A stretch of DNA of 64,000 nucleotides. Origin: an uncultured Lachnospira sp. (GTDB lineage: Bacteria > Bacillota > Clostridia > Lachnospirales > Lachnospiraceae). Each line of letters opens with the position of its first letter. Within the stretch, counting starts at the first letter, position 1. This document shows positions 40,535 through 49,821 of this stretch, in pieces. The notes under the pieces were generated by a model. That model was given only the letters and a program-made list of their open reading frames with translations, had not been told where the DNA came from and did not search any database. Both the position numbers and the translations under genes were made by a program. The stretch covers positions 129,472-193,471 of the forward strand of contig CAJUTV010000005.1 in assembly GCA_910589305.1 (NCBI GenBank). Reading direction: 5' to 3'.

Positions 40535-42641
40535 TTGTTTTAGAATGATTGCAGCTTTGTTAATTGTTGCAATACACACATCACCGTTGCTGTCTTTTAA
40601 CGAGACAGCAGATTTTATATTGACGCGTATTATAGGGCGTGTTGCAGTTCCATTTTTCTTTATGACATCAGGATTTTTTTTGATTTCAAGGTATAGCTGC
40701 AATAATGAAAAATTAAAAACGTTTATCAAAAAGACAGCAGTTATTTATGGTATTGCCATTGTTATCTATATTCCAATCAATATTTATAAAGGTTATTTTT
40801 CAATGGATAATCTGCTGCTGAATATCATAAAAGATATTATTTTTGATGGAACATTCTATCATTTATGGTATCTTCCTGCTTCCATTATTGGAGCAGCTCT
40901 TGCCTGGTATATGGTAAGGCGTTTAGGATATTCAAAAGCTCTTATTATCAGTGCTCTTTTGTATATTGTCGGTTTGTTTGGAGACAGTTACTTTGGAATT
41001 GCTGAGCAAATAGAGGTGTTAAAACAATTTTACAGCCTTATTTTTCAAGTATCCGATTATACAAGAAATGGAATCTTCTTTGCACCGATATTTTTTGTGC
41101 TTGGCGGTATGATTGCAGATACAAATGTTAAACGTTCTCTTTCAATAAACGGAATGGCGTTTGCAGGCACATTTGCATTAATGGTTGTTGAGGCAATGAC
41201 ACTGCATACATTTAATGTACAGCGCCATGATAGTATGTATATTTTTTTGCCAGTATGTATGTTTTTCCTTTTTCATCTATTGTTGTATTGGAAGGAAAGA
41301 CGTTTTGCATTGATTCGTATGGCGGCATTAATCGTCTATATTATCCACCCGATGATGATTGTTATTGTGCATTTTTTGGCAAAGTTTCTGGGCGATATTA
41401 TTGTTGAAAATAGTCTTATTAATTATCTGATTGTCTGTCTTTTGTCGGTGTTGTTTTCAATCGTTGCAACGATTTTTATCAATAAGTTTACAACAAGCAG
41501 AAACAGCATTAAAAAAAAATGGTGTTTTGAGACAGAGCGAGCATGGATAGAATTAAATTTAGATAATTTAGCATACAATGTAAATGCTTTGCAAAAAGTG
41601 ATGGCTGAAAAAAGTACATTGATGGCGGTTGTAAAAACACAGGCGTATGGTCATGGAGCTTTTCAGATTGCTACTTTTCTTAATCAAATGGGGGTCAAAG
41701 CGTTTGCTGTTGCTACGATTGACGAGGGCATTCAGTTAAGAAGATATGGAATTTGTGGTGAAATTTTGATTTTGGGATATACCAATCCAAACAGAGCAAA
41801 AGAGTTAAAAAAATATGATTTGATGCAGACGTTAATTGATTTTAAATATGCCAAAGCATTAAACCGGCAGAAAATTGCAGTAAAAGCACATATAAAGATA
41901 GATACAGGTATGAATCGTTTGGGGGTGTCTTTTGATAATATAAATGAAGTAAAGATGATTTTTTCTATGAAATATATTAAAGTTTGTGGCATATATACAC
42001 ATCTGTGCTGTGCAGATACTTTATTGCCAGAAGATGTGGAGTTTAGCGAAAATCAGATTGATAATTTTTATTATTTGATTGATAAACTTAAAGAACGGGG
42101 GATACAGATACCAAAAGTGCATATTCAAAGCAGTTATGGGCTTTTAAATTATCCACAGCTTGTATGTGACTATGTGAGAGTTGGAATTGCACTTTATGGT
42201 GTTTTAAGCAAGCCTGATGAAAATACAAGAGTAAAGATTGATTTGCGTCCAGTGCTTTCTCTAAAGGCAAGAGTCGTGCTGATACGGTCTGTTTCTAAAC
42301 AAGATACAGTCAGTTATGGCAGGCGTTTTCAGGCGAAGCGTGACAGTTTGATTGCAATTGTGTCTATCGGTTATGGAGATGGTTTTCCTAGAGATTTATC
42401 ATGTCAAAAAGGCGGTGTTTTGATTCGTGGACAATATGCACCTATTGTGGGAAGGATTTGTATGGACCAATTAGCGGTAGATATCACAGAAATAGAAGAT
42501 GTTTCAGTTGGAAATGTGGCAACCTTAATTGGCTTTGATACAATGGATATAGCAGCACCCGATATAGCACAACATTTTAATAGTATCAGTAATGAATTAC
42601 TGTGTAGAATGGGGGCAAGACTACCCATTATCATCAAATAG
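40503..42641 (+). CDS. vanT: Membrane-bound serine racemase VanT
   Basis: 712 residues in two parts. Residues about 1-340 form ten membrane helices of the acyltransferase-3 type (GIDCFRMIAALLIVAIHTSP, VAVPFFFMTSGFF), thought to import or channel L-Ser. Residues about 350-712 are an alanine-racemase domain: PLP Lys in AVVKTQAYGHG (the usual second residue is Ala or Asp-type, here Thr-Gln), KIDTGMNRLG, and the opposing Tyr in DTVSYGRRFQA, plus GYGDGFPR. It makes D-Ser for VanG. The start overlaps vanXY by 32 bases, with TTTGGAGGAAAGC as ribosome site. Confidence 0.95.
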   Translation: MKKSGNYSGIDCFRMIAALLIVAIHTSPLLSFNETADFILTRIIGRVAVPFFFMTSGFFLISRYSCNNEKLKTFIKKTAVIYGIAIVIYIPINIYKGYFSMDNLLLNIIKDIIFDGTFYHLWYLPASIIGAALAWYMVRRLGYSKALIISALLYIVGLFGDSYFGIAEQIEVLKQFYSLIFQVSDYTRNGIFFAPIFFVLGGMIADTNVKRSLSINGMAFAGTFALMVVEAMTLHTFNVQRHDSMYIFLPVCMFFLFHLLLYWKERRFALIRMAALIVYIIHPMMIVIVHFLAKFLGDIIVENSLINYLIVCLLSVLFSIVATIFINKFTTSRNSIKKKWCFETERAWIELNLDNLAYNVNALQKVMAEKSTLMAVVKTQAYGHGAFQIATFLNQMGVKAFAVATIDEGIQLRRYGICGEILILGYTNPNRAKELKKYDLMQTLIDFKYAKALNRQKIAVKAHIKIDTGMNRLGVSFDNINEVKMIFSMKYIKVCGIYTHLCCADTLLPEDVEFSENQIDNFYYLIDKLKERGIQIPKVHIQSSYGLLNYPQLVCDYVRVGIALYGVLSKPDENTRVKIDLRPVLSLKARVVLIRSVSKQDTVSYGRRFQAKRDSLIAIVSIGYGDGFPRDLSCQKGGVLIRGQYAPIVGRICMDQLAVDITEIEDVSVGNVATLIGFDTMDIAAPDIAQHFNSISNELLCRMGARLPIIIK

Positions 42642-42656
42642 ATTGTAAAATTATAG

Positions 42657-42685
42657 TTATCATTTAACGCGTTTTATGTTATAAT
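42657..42685 (+). promoter_or_regulatory. Promoter of the HD-GYP/REC gene
   Basis: TTATCA at 42657, 17-base spacer, TATAAT at 42680. It follows the vanT stop by 16 bases. Confidence 0.5.
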
Positions 42686-42754
42686 TTAGTAAAATTATAA
42701 AATTTTTCTAAAAAGGTTTTTATAATTAAAGTTTTTAGAGAGGAAACCTTGTAC

Positions 42755-44674
42755 ATGAAACGAAGAGAAAAAAAACAATATATTATCACATTACTTTTTA
42801 CATTAATTGTATTAATTGTAATGGTAGTTTATAATTTTGTTACCTTTTATTCTAATGCGGTTTCAAATATGATTGCTGTAGGGGAGAGTACGCTAGAGGA
42901 AGAAAAAATAAAATTAAATAGTTATCTGTCAAAAGGAATGGACGTTTTACAGATAACAGCAATCACATTAGAGTATAAGATGCAACAGGGAGATTCACTA
43001 GAAGAAATAGAGGCTTTTTTGTTGGAGGAATCAGAGCGGTATAAGGAAGATATTGATGAAAATTTTACAGGAATATATGGATTAATTCAGGGAGAATATT
43101 TAGATGGTATTGGCTGGGTTCCTGATGAAGATTATGTTGCGCAGGAGCGAGAGTGGTATACAGCGGCAGTAAAAGGAGCAGGAAAGCCAGTTGTCGTGTC
43201 GCCTTATCTGGATGCCCAGACCAATACCATTATGATTTCAGTCAGCCAGTTATTATATGATAATGAGAGTGTGATTTCTCTTGATATTGTGTTAGACGAA
43301 GTACAAATTATCACTCAAGATATTAACTTAAATGATATGGGGTATGGTTTTGTTATTGATAAAGAAGGCTTGGTAGTAGCTCATTCAGACGAGGAGGAAA
43401 AAGGAAAAAATTATTTGCAGGACGATAAGATGAATTTCTTACTAGATGGAATTTATCAGGCAAAGGGAGAAACATTTGACACAAAAATGAATGATGAAAC
43501 ATGTACTGTTTTTACAGCCAATGTAATGGATGATTGGTATGTGTCTATGATTGTCAGCAATACAAAATTGTTTCACGATATACGAGGAATATTAATACAA
43601 AACCTTATTGTTTGTGCTGTTATTTTTGCCTTTATTGCTGCTTTTTGTACATTTGCCTTCAAAAAAATCGGACTGCATATGAAAAATGAAGAAATCAGCA
43701 GGCAAAATGTAGAAAAATTAAATATGACGATTATGCGAACGCTTGCACATACCATCGATGCAAAAGATAGGTATACAAATGGACATTCACAGAGAGTAGC
43801 AAAGTATGCTGTTGAGATAGCAAGGCGAATGGGAAAAAGTGATGAGGAATTAAAAAATATTTATTATGCCGCGCTGCTGCATGATGTCGGAAAAATACAT
43901 ATTCCAGATGCAATTATTAATAAGCCTTCTCGTCTTAACGATGAGGAATTTGCTTATATTAAGCTGCATCCAATGGTTGGCTATTATATTTTAAGAGATA
44001 TTAAAGAAAATACAATGATTGCACAGGGTGCAAGATGGCATCATGAACGGTTTGACGGCAATGGTTATCCAAATGGACTTGCGGGAAAAAATATTCCAGA
44101 AATTGCAAGAATTATTGGGGTGGCGGATGCTTACGATGCCATGACCTCGAATCGAAGCTACAGACAGGTGATGTCTCAAGAAAAAGTGCGTTTGGAAATT
44201 GAAAATGGTAAAAATATACAATTTGACCCAGAAATTGCCAATGTTATGTTAGATATGATTGACAAAGATACCAATTATGAGATGAGACAGCAAGATGCCA
44301 TTGTAAGAAAAATATTAGTAGTTGATGATGAACCTGAAAATTTGACATTGATTGAAAATATTTTAAAGGACGAGCCTGGTTATAAGGTATATAAAGAAGC
44401 TTCAGGAAGAAAAGCATTAAAAACATTGCAGTCTATAGATATGGATTTGATTTTATTAGATATTCAGATGCCTGGTATGGATGGCTTTAAAGTGTATGAT
44501 GAAATCCGAAAGATATCCGATGTTCCCATTGTATTTTTGACATCGGATAAAAATATTGATACCCTTGACAAGGCAAATACGCTGAGTGTAGAAGACTATC
44601 TTGTAAAACCATTTATGCCGCAGGCACTTTTGGAAATTTTGCACAGTATTTTGCAAGAAAAGCTAGAGCTATAA
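42755..44674 (+). CDS. Cache - HD-GYP phosphodiesterase - receiver hybrid regulator
   Basis: 639 residues. Helix 1 (about 9-32), an extracellular dCache sensor (35-275), helix 2 (about 283-305), an HD-GYP domain (about 320-505) with HD in YAALLHDVGKIHIP and GYP in WHHERFDGNGYPNGL, and a C-terminal receiver (about 520-639) with VVDDEPENLTL, Asp in LILLDIQMPGMDG and Lys in YLVKPFMPQ. HD-GYP domains hydrolyse cyclic-di-GMP. Receiver at the C-terminus, after the enzyme domain, is unusual; normally it leads. ATG 42755 follows GAGAGGAAA. Confidence 0.9.
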   Translation: MKRREKKQYIITLLFTLIVLIVMVVYNFVTFYSNAVSNMIAVGESTLEEEKIKLNSYLSKGMDVLQITAITLEYKMQQGDSLEEIEAFLLEESERYKEDIDENFTGIYGLIQGEYLDGIGWVPDEDYVAQEREWYTAAVKGAGKPVVVSPYLDAQTNTIMISVSQLLYDNESVISLDIVLDEVQIITQDINLNDMGYGFVIDKEGLVVAHSDEEEKGKNYLQDDKMNFLLDGIYQAKGETFDTKMNDETCTVFTANVMDDWYVSMIVSNTKLFHDIRGILIQNLIVCAVIFAFIAAFCTFAFKKIGLHMKNEEISRQNVEKLNMTIMRTLAHTIDAKDRYTNGHSQRVAKYAVEIARRMGKSDEELKNIYYAALLHDVGKIHIPDAIINKPSRLNDEEFAYIKLHPMVGYYILRDIKENTMIAQGARWHHERFDGNGYPNGLAGKNIPEIARIIGVADAYDAMTSNRSYRQVMSQEKVRLEIENGKNIQFDPEIANVMLDMIDKDTNYEMRQQDAIVRKILVVDDEPENLTLIENILKDEPGYKVYKEASGRKALKTLQSIDMDLILLDIQMPGMDGFKVYDEIRKISDVPIVFLTSDKNIDTLDKANTLSVEDYLVKPFMPQALLEILHSILQEKLEL

Positions 44675-44687
44675 GACAATCCTATAC

Positions 44688-44715
44688 TTGACAAATAATG
44701 ATTCAAGAGTATAGT
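44688..44715 (+). promoter_or_regulatory. Promoter of the KDPG aldolase gene
   Basis: Perfect TTGACA at 44688, 16-base spacer, TATAGT at 44710. Confidence 0.6.
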
Positions 44716-44874
44716 ATGGAAGATAGAGAATATGCAGTTCATGTTATTTTGCATTATTTTTATATTGGATAACAACACAGTCTTTCGAGGAAATACGAGA
44801 GCAATAAAAGTGTTAAAAATAAGAAAGGAGAAGCTGTTAGACAAGATTTGTCCCTATTTCCAACAGCAAGAAAT

Positions 44875-45516
44875 ATGAGTACTGTAGCAGATAAGTTTGA
44901 GGAGTTGGGTGTTATTCCCGTAGTTGTATTAAATGATGTAAAGGATGCCCTTCCATTGGCAAAGGCATTGGTTGAAGGCGGTCTTCCATGTGCAGAAGTC
45001 ACATTTAGAACAGAGGCGGCAGAGGAATCAATTAAGCAGATACATGAAGCGTATCCAGATATGTTGATTGCAGCAGGAACTGTTCTTACAACAGAACAGG
45101 TTGACCGAGCAGTAGCAGCAGGCGCTTCTATTATTGTTAGTCCGGGATTTGACCCAGAAATTGTGGATTATTGTATCTCTAAAAATATTGAGGTTTGTCC
45201 GGGTATTGTAACACCTTCTGAGTTGGCTCAGGCTGTAAAGCGCGGTTTGACTAGAGTAAAATTTTTCCCTGCTGAGGCAGCAGGCGGACTTGCAATGATT
45301 AAAGCTATGTGTGCGGCATATACAACTGTAAAGATTATGCCAACAGGCGGTATTAGCGCTAAGAATATCAAGGAATATCTTGCATGTGATAAGATATTTT
45401 GCTGTGGCGGCAGCTGGATGGTAAAAGGCGATATGATTAAAGCAGGTGAATTTGATAAGATTAAGGAAATGACAGAAGAAGCTGTTAATCTTGTAAAAGA
45501 AATTCGCAGTAAGTAA
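44875..45516 (+). CDS. eda: KHG/KDPG aldolase
   Basis: 213 residues from ATG 44875. It cleaves 2-keto-3-deoxy-6-phosphogluconate (and/or 4-hydroxy-2-oxoglutarate). TIM-barrel motifs: VIPVVVLNDVKDALPLAKAL, catalytic Glu in PCAEVTFRTEAA, TVLTTEQVDRAVAAGASI, VSPGFDPEIV and Schiff-base Lys in TRVKFFPAEAAGG, then PTGGIS. The start is unsettled: AGGAG at 44826 is 45 bases before this ATG and 17 before an in-frame TTG (44848), and neither has a good spacing. The gene stands alone between its own promoter and terminator. Confidence 0.92.
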   Translation: MSTVADKFEELGVIPVVVLNDVKDALPLAKALVEGGLPCAEVTFRTEAAEESIKQIHEAYPDMLIAAGTVLTTEQVDRAVAAGASIIVSPGFDPEIVDYCISKNIEVCPGIVTPSELAQAVKRGLTRVKFFPAEAAGGLAMIKAMCAAYTTVKIMPTGGISAKNIKEYLACDKIFCCGGSWMVKGDMIKAGEFDKIKEMTEEAVNLVKEIRSK

Positions 45517-45594
45517 AACATATTTTATAGAATCTTGAATTATTAGCTGTTCCTAAAATAAAGTTGCAGTATAAAGACGAAATATGAAATGATT

Positions 45595-45656
45595 ACACCA
45601 AATATTGTACTATCTTGTGTTGGTTTAAAAGATGGCAGTATTTGGTGTTTTTAAAA
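45595..45656 (+). terminator. Terminator after the aldolase
   Basis: ACACCAAATA / TATTTGGTGT with further pairing inward (TATCTT / AAGATGG), followed by TTTTT. Confidence 0.85.
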
Positions 45657-45772
45657 TTTTTTATGATGTATTATAGTATATAATGTAAACCATATACGAC
45701 AGGCACGCGTGTGCTTTAAAAGAATTTGTTTTGCAATGGTTGTATTATCGATAAATTGGTATAAGACAGCAT

Positions 45773-46588
45773 ATGATTGTTATAAAAGATAAATTCATGG
45801 TGTGTTTGTTGAGAAAATTTATAATTTATGGTTTGTTTTTGTTGATTGTGTTGGTTATTTTCTTTGATTTAAAAGCATGGAAATCCTTAAATGATGAAGA
45901 AAAACAAAATGTTCGCAAAAAAAATATTGTTGTCTGCCTTGACCCAGGACATGGAGGTGTTAAAAATGGCTGTCAATTTGTGTATGATGGCGTCAATGTG
46001 TCCGAAAAAGATATTAATTTAAAAATATCATTAAAGGTAAGAGAATATCTAAAAGAGCATGGCGGGATTAGGGTTGTGATGACAAGAGAAGAAGATAAAG
46101 ATATTGACCTTAAAGAACGAGTGAAATTTGCAAAAAATGTTTATGCAGATTATCTGGTCTCTATACATAATAATAGCAGCGGCAAAGATATCAATCATAA
46201 GGGTTGTCTTGCTATTGTCACACAAAGTTATTACAATGCGCCTCGTGCAAAAGTTAAAAGTGTCTATCAAAGCAGTGAACATCTTGCAAAATCAATGCTT
46301 GCCCAACTGCAAAAAATAGGGATTTCTATTACAACGGATTGGGAAGCTCATAAAAATGAAGGACTGTTGAGACGAAATTGCACAGACAACAGTAAATATG
46401 CAGATGGTTCTAGTGCAGATTATTATACAATTACGTATGAAGCTACAAAAATAGGACTTCCATCCGTTCTTATAGAGACGGCATTTCTTAGCAGCGAGAG
46501 TGATTACAGGAATTTCTTGTGTGATGAAGAAAAACTTTCTTCTATAGCAAGAGCCGTTGCTGACGGAATTATTAATCATATTTTTTAG
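45773..46588 (+). CDS. N-acetylmuramoyl-L-alanine amidase (Amidase_3), membrane-anchored
   Basis: 271 residues. One helix (about 12-32) anchors the protein, then the zinc amidase fold: His in CLDPGHGGVKNG, Glu in VSEKDINLKI, His in LVSIHNNSSG and catalytic Glu in VLIETAFLSSESDYRNF. It cuts the bond between muramic acid and L-Ala outside the membrane. The start is ATG 45773 or 45797; no strong ribosome site. It is followed after 22 bases by an AEC transporter. Confidence 0.9.
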   Translation: MIVIKDKFMVCLLRKFIIYGLFLLIVLVIFFDLKAWKSLNDEEKQNVRKKNIVVCLDPGHGGVKNGCQFVYDGVNVSEKDINLKISLKVREYLKEHGGIRVVMTREEDKDIDLKERVKFAKNVYADYLVSIHNNSSGKDINHKGCLAIVTQSYYNAPRAKVKSVYQSSEHLAKSMLAQLQKIGISITTDWEAHKNEGLLRRNCTDNSKYADGSSADYYTITYEATKIGLPSVLIETAFLSSESDYRNFLCDEEKLSSIARAVADGIINHIF

Positions 46589-46610
46589 GAAAGGTTTATC
46601 GTGATTTATC

Positions 46611-47621
46611 ATGTTATCAATATTTATATTTACAGTAAATGCTATTTTTCCTATTATGATTTTAATGGCAGTGGGCTATTTTTTGAAACGAACAGGAATT
46701 TTTACAAATGAATTTTTAAAGATGGCAAATAAAAGTGTGTTTTATGTTTTCCTGCCAGTATTGTTATTTAAAAATGTGGTAGGTGTAAACAGTATATCGG
46801 ATATTCATTGGATAACCGTTATTTTTATGATAGTTGTTATTGGGATATTGGTACTTTTGGGATTTTTGACAACAAAAATAATACCGAATCCAAAACAAAA
46901 AGGTGTTATTATGCAGTGCATTTTTCGTTCTAATTTTGCATTAATTGGCGTATCTTTAGCAGAATTGATTGCTGGCGAGAACGGTGTGCTGGCAGCGGCA
47001 GTATTATCCGCATTTTCCATTCCAATATATAATATATTTGCGGTTGTTTCGCTTTCGATATTTCGGGAAAATAACAAAAGATTAAGCAAGTCTGATGCGA
47101 TGGCTATTTTTGTTAAAATTATTAAAAATCCTTTGATAATTGGTGTTGTATTAGGTGTGATTGTACTTTTGATAAGACCATATGGAAGCCGTTTTATCCA
47201 TACATTTATTCCAGCAATCGACCATTTTACGTTTTTGGAAACCGTTATTAATTATATTGCAAGAGTGGCTTCACCGCTTGCCTTATTAGTGCTTGGCGGG
47301 CAGTTTGATTTTAAGAAAATACAAGGTTATCGAAAGCAGATTGTTATCGGTGTAATGGGAAGGAATTTATTGGCACCGCTTATTGGCGTTGGCAGTGCAG
47401 TACTATTACATAAGACAGGTATTGTATATTTTGACGAGGGAGTGTTTGCTTCATTTATAGCGCTTTTTGGAACACCAGTTGCAGTGGCAAGTGCAGTTAT
47501 GGCAGAAGAGATGGGAAGTGATGGACAATTGGCAGGTCAGCTAGTTGTATGGACAACGTTGTTTTCTATTGTAAGTATTTTTATAGAGGTGTTTGCAGTG
47601 CGGGCAATTGGTTTAATTTAA
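46611..47621 (+). CDS. AEC-family (auxin efflux carrier-like) transporter
   Basis: 336 residues with about ten membrane helices in two groups around a central hydrophilic loop (FRENNKRLSKSDAMAIFVKI). AEC features: IMILMAVGYFLKRTGIFTNE at the N-terminus, FRSNFALIGVSLAEL and FGTPVAVASAVMAEEMG near the end. Relatives export organic acids or similar anions; the substrate is not evident. The stop TAA (47619-47621) lies inside the first bases of a repeat element. Confidence 0.88.
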   Translation: MLSIFIFTVNAIFPIMILMAVGYFLKRTGIFTNEFLKMANKSVFYVFLPVLLFKNVVGVNSISDIHWITVIFMIVVIGILVLLGFLTTKIIPNPKQKGVIMQCIFRSNFALIGVSLAELIAGENGVLAAAVLSAFSIPIYNIFAVVSLSIFRENNKRLSKSDAMAIFVKIIKNPLIIGVVLGVIVLLIRPYGSRFIHTFIPAIDHFTFLETVINYIARVASPLALLVLGGQFDFKKIQGYRKQIVIGVMGRNLLAPLIGVGSAVLLHKTGIVYFDEGVFASFIALFGTPVAVASAVMAEEMGSDGQLAGQLVVWTTLFSIVSIFIEVFAVRAIGLI

Positions 47622-47768
47622 CCTCATCAAGAAAGTCCCCCACTTCAATGTTGCAAAGGCATAAGTGGGGGTGGGGACTTGCATTATGATAGTAGCTATG
47701 AGGTTAAGGTGTCAAACACCCAAGCAAGTAGCGTAGCGGATTGCGAATATTCGCTTAACTTGACATAA
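47617..47768. repeat. Palindromic repeat, best copy
   Basis: About 150 bases. Outer arms TTTAACCTCAT / ATGAGGTTAA, an inner perfect stem CCCCCACTT / AAGTGGGGG, a further GGGGACTTG arm that can pair with CAAGAAAGTCCCC, then hairpins GGTGTCAAACACC and GCGAATATTCGC, ending near TTAACTTGACATAA. No coding region. Other copies: 14935 (worn), 15700, 51362 (deleted), 63947 (cut by the window end). The stem resembles ends of IS200/IS605-type elements; that affiliation is a guess. Confidence 0.8.
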
Positions 47769-47838
47769 AACAAGGTTAATGGTACAATGACAACAGGTTT
47801 ATGGTTAGAAAGTGTATAATGTAGAAAGGGGTCGTGCT

Positions 47839-48612
47839 ATGAAAATTCAAGATTTCTGTGATATGAATAAATTTGAAGAAATAATGAGAAATTGGGCAAA
47901 ATGTACAGGATTGGCAACAGTGGCAGTAGGGCATGATGGAACGTACATTAGTGAGTGCTACAATTTTACAGATTTTTGTATAAAGTATACAAGAGGCAGT
48001 GAAGAGGGGCGCAGAAGGTGTGAGAAATGTGACCGTGAGGGAAAAGGGATATATTCATGTCATGCAGGACTTGTTGATTTTGGCATTCCAATTACACTTG
48101 ATGATGGAACAGTTTTAGGCAGTATTATTGGTGGTCAGGTTCTTCCAGAAAATCCTAATGAGGAAGAGTTTAGAGCAGTAGCAAAATCTTTAAACATTAA
48201 TGAAGATGATTACATAAATGCACTTCGCAAAGTCAATGTAAAATCCAGAGATGAGATTGATGCTTCAGCAAACCTTTTGGGGGATGTTATCAATATGTTT
48301 GTAAGAGCAAGTTATGCTACGACGATTAACAAAAATATGCTTAGCGGACTAAGAGAAGGAATTAGCAAGGCGGCAGACCAGATTGTTGTTGCCAATGATA
48401 ATACAAAACAGATTGAGGCTTACAGTAATCGTCAAAAAATTCTTGCGCTTAATGCCAGTATTGAAGCAGCGCGTGCTGGTGAAGCAGGACGCGGTTTTAG
48501 TGTTGTTGCTGAAGAAGTACAAAAACTTGCACAGGGCATGGCGGCAACGAGTGTTAATATTAAGAAGGCTCTCGGTGAGGTTACAGAGACTATTAATAGT
48601 CTGAATAAATAG
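47839..48612 (+). CDS. PocR-domain receptor with a short methyl-accepting signalling domain
   Basis: 257 residues, no membrane segment. The N-terminal PocR ligand domain (about 1-165) has the Cys-rich RRRCEKCDREGKGIYSCHAG followed by DFGIPITLDDGTVLGSIIGG. The C-terminal part (170-257) is a minimal chemoreceptor signalling hairpin with the tip SNRQKILALNASIEAARAGE and AGRGFSVVAEEVQKLA. A soluble receptor of this size could join arrays through the tip. ATG 47839 follows AAAGGGG; the frame extends further up without a better start. Confidence 0.88.
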   Translation: MKIQDFCDMNKFEEIMRNWAKCTGLATVAVGHDGTYISECYNFTDFCIKYTRGSEEGRRRCEKCDREGKGIYSCHAGLVDFGIPITLDDGTVLGSIIGGQVLPENPNEEEFRAVAKSLNINEDDYINALRKVNVKSRDEIDASANLLGDVINMFVRASYATTINKNMLSGLREGISKAADQIVVANDNTKQIEAYSNRQKILALNASIEAARAGEAGRGFSVVAEEVQKLAQGMAATSVNIKKALGEVTETINSLNK

Positions 48613-48660
48613 TAACAGGGCAGTAAAGAGATACTTCAATATATAAGAAGATGTTAAAGT

Positions 48661-48693
48661 ATGCGCCTGCCGAAAAGGAGGCGCACTTTTTAG
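48661..48693 (+). terminator. Terminator after the PocR receptor gene
   Basis: TGCGCCT / AGGCGCA stem with a 10-base loop GCCGAAAAGG, followed by CTTTTT. Confidence 0.88.
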
Positions 48694-48738
48694 TTGTAAA
48701 ATGAATAGTATAGAAGAGAAAAGTATGGAGGTTAAATT

Positions 48739-49803
48739 ATGAAAAATAAGTTGATACCTGTAATCGTTTCTTGTGCAGTAATTGTTGTTCTGATTGTGGC
48801 AGGTGTGGCATATGCTATTAATGTTAGCAAAAATTCGGACAGCAATGAAGTGGGTGTACGTTTGACAGATTCAGGAATAAAGACATCTCATATTGAGACA
48901 GATGGGACACAGGGGGGAAGAGTGGCATCGACTGTAGAGATACAGCTTGATGATTGTGCAGTAGCAGTAGGAACGCTGTTTAAAGCAATTGCCATTGTAA
49001 CACCAGCGGATACAGAACGGTCTGTTGTGTGGACATCAAGCAATCCAGATATTGTTGATGTTGATTCACAAGGAATTATTACAGTTAAAGGAGTTGGCAT
49101 AAGTGTAGTTACAGCCACTGTAGGTACGGTTTCGGATTCTGTTGCAATAGAAGGAATACAAAATGCTTCATCCGGTTCCCAAAATGGCTTTGGCGTGTAT
49201 GTTGCAGATTCTTTTGTATCGGACAAGTATAGTGATTCATGGACAGATTATCAGGTGCCAAATATTGATAATGATTGGGAGCAAAATGAAAATCAAAATA
49301 ATCAACAAGATGATTCACAATATTCAAATGGTTCTACAAATGATAATCAATCTCAAGATACACCATCAAATGAAGATGATTCAAATGAAAATTTTGATGG
49401 CGACAATTATACTCCAGATGATGATACAACACAAAATAATGGTTCAGACAATAATACATCAAGCGGAGCGGGTGACAACAGCAATACAATAGGAGATAAA
49501 CTTGATACGCAAGGATTTTCTCAGGTTATGTCCAATGTGTATATTTATCAGGAAGATAATACCTATTATGGAGAGATTGTAACACAACCAAATGTGACAA
49601 TTATTTATATTAAAAAAAGAGGCGACAATTTTGATGCTCAGATACAAAGTGTTTTAGCGAACTTGGTTCCTTCAGGCTATAATCAAGTTTGGAATAATTA
49701 TCTTACTGCAAATACAGATAAGACCTTTATGGTTGATGATAGAAAAGTTCGTATTGTTGTTGCTCCAAATGGCGGACATTCTCAAATTGTAATATACAAT
49801 TAA
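48739..49803 (+). CDS. Membrane-anchored extracellular protein with Big2 (Ig-like) domain
   Basis: 354 residues. A signal-anchor (about 5-28, VIVSCAVIVVLIVAGVAYAI), a bacterial Ig-like Big2 domain (about 70-140: VVWTSSNPDIVDVDSQGIIT and VTATVGTVSDSVAI), a long Asn/Asp/Ser-rich linker (about 175-255) and a compact C-terminal domain (about 258-354) with Tyr-rich strands, ending MVDDRKVRIVVAPNGGHSQI. It probably attaches to the wall or to a surface partner. GGAGG lies before ATG. Not otherwise recognised. Confidence 0.85.
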   Translation: MKNKLIPVIVSCAVIVVLIVAGVAYAINVSKNSDSNEVGVRLTDSGIKTSHIETDGTQGGRVASTVEIQLDDCAVAVGTLFKAIAIVTPADTERSVVWTSSNPDIVDVDSQGIITVKGVGISVVTATVGTVSDSVAIEGIQNASSGSQNGFGVYVADSFVSDKYSDSWTDYQVPNIDNDWEQNENQNNQQDDSQYSNGSTNDNQSQDTPSNEDDSNENFDGDNYTPDDDTTQNNGSDNNTSSGAGDNSNTIGDKLDTQGFSQVMSNVYIYQEDNTYYGEIVTQPNVTIIYIKKRGDNFDAQIQSVLANLVPSGYNQVWNNYLTANTDKTFMVDDRKVRIVVAPNGGHSQIVIYN

Positions 49804-49821
49804 GGGAATATATGGTAAAAT

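Noticed and set aside
45656..45772. GCACGCGTGTGC palindrome as an operator of the amidase gene
   Set aside because: Only one copy in the window and no promoter positioned relative to it; not supportable.
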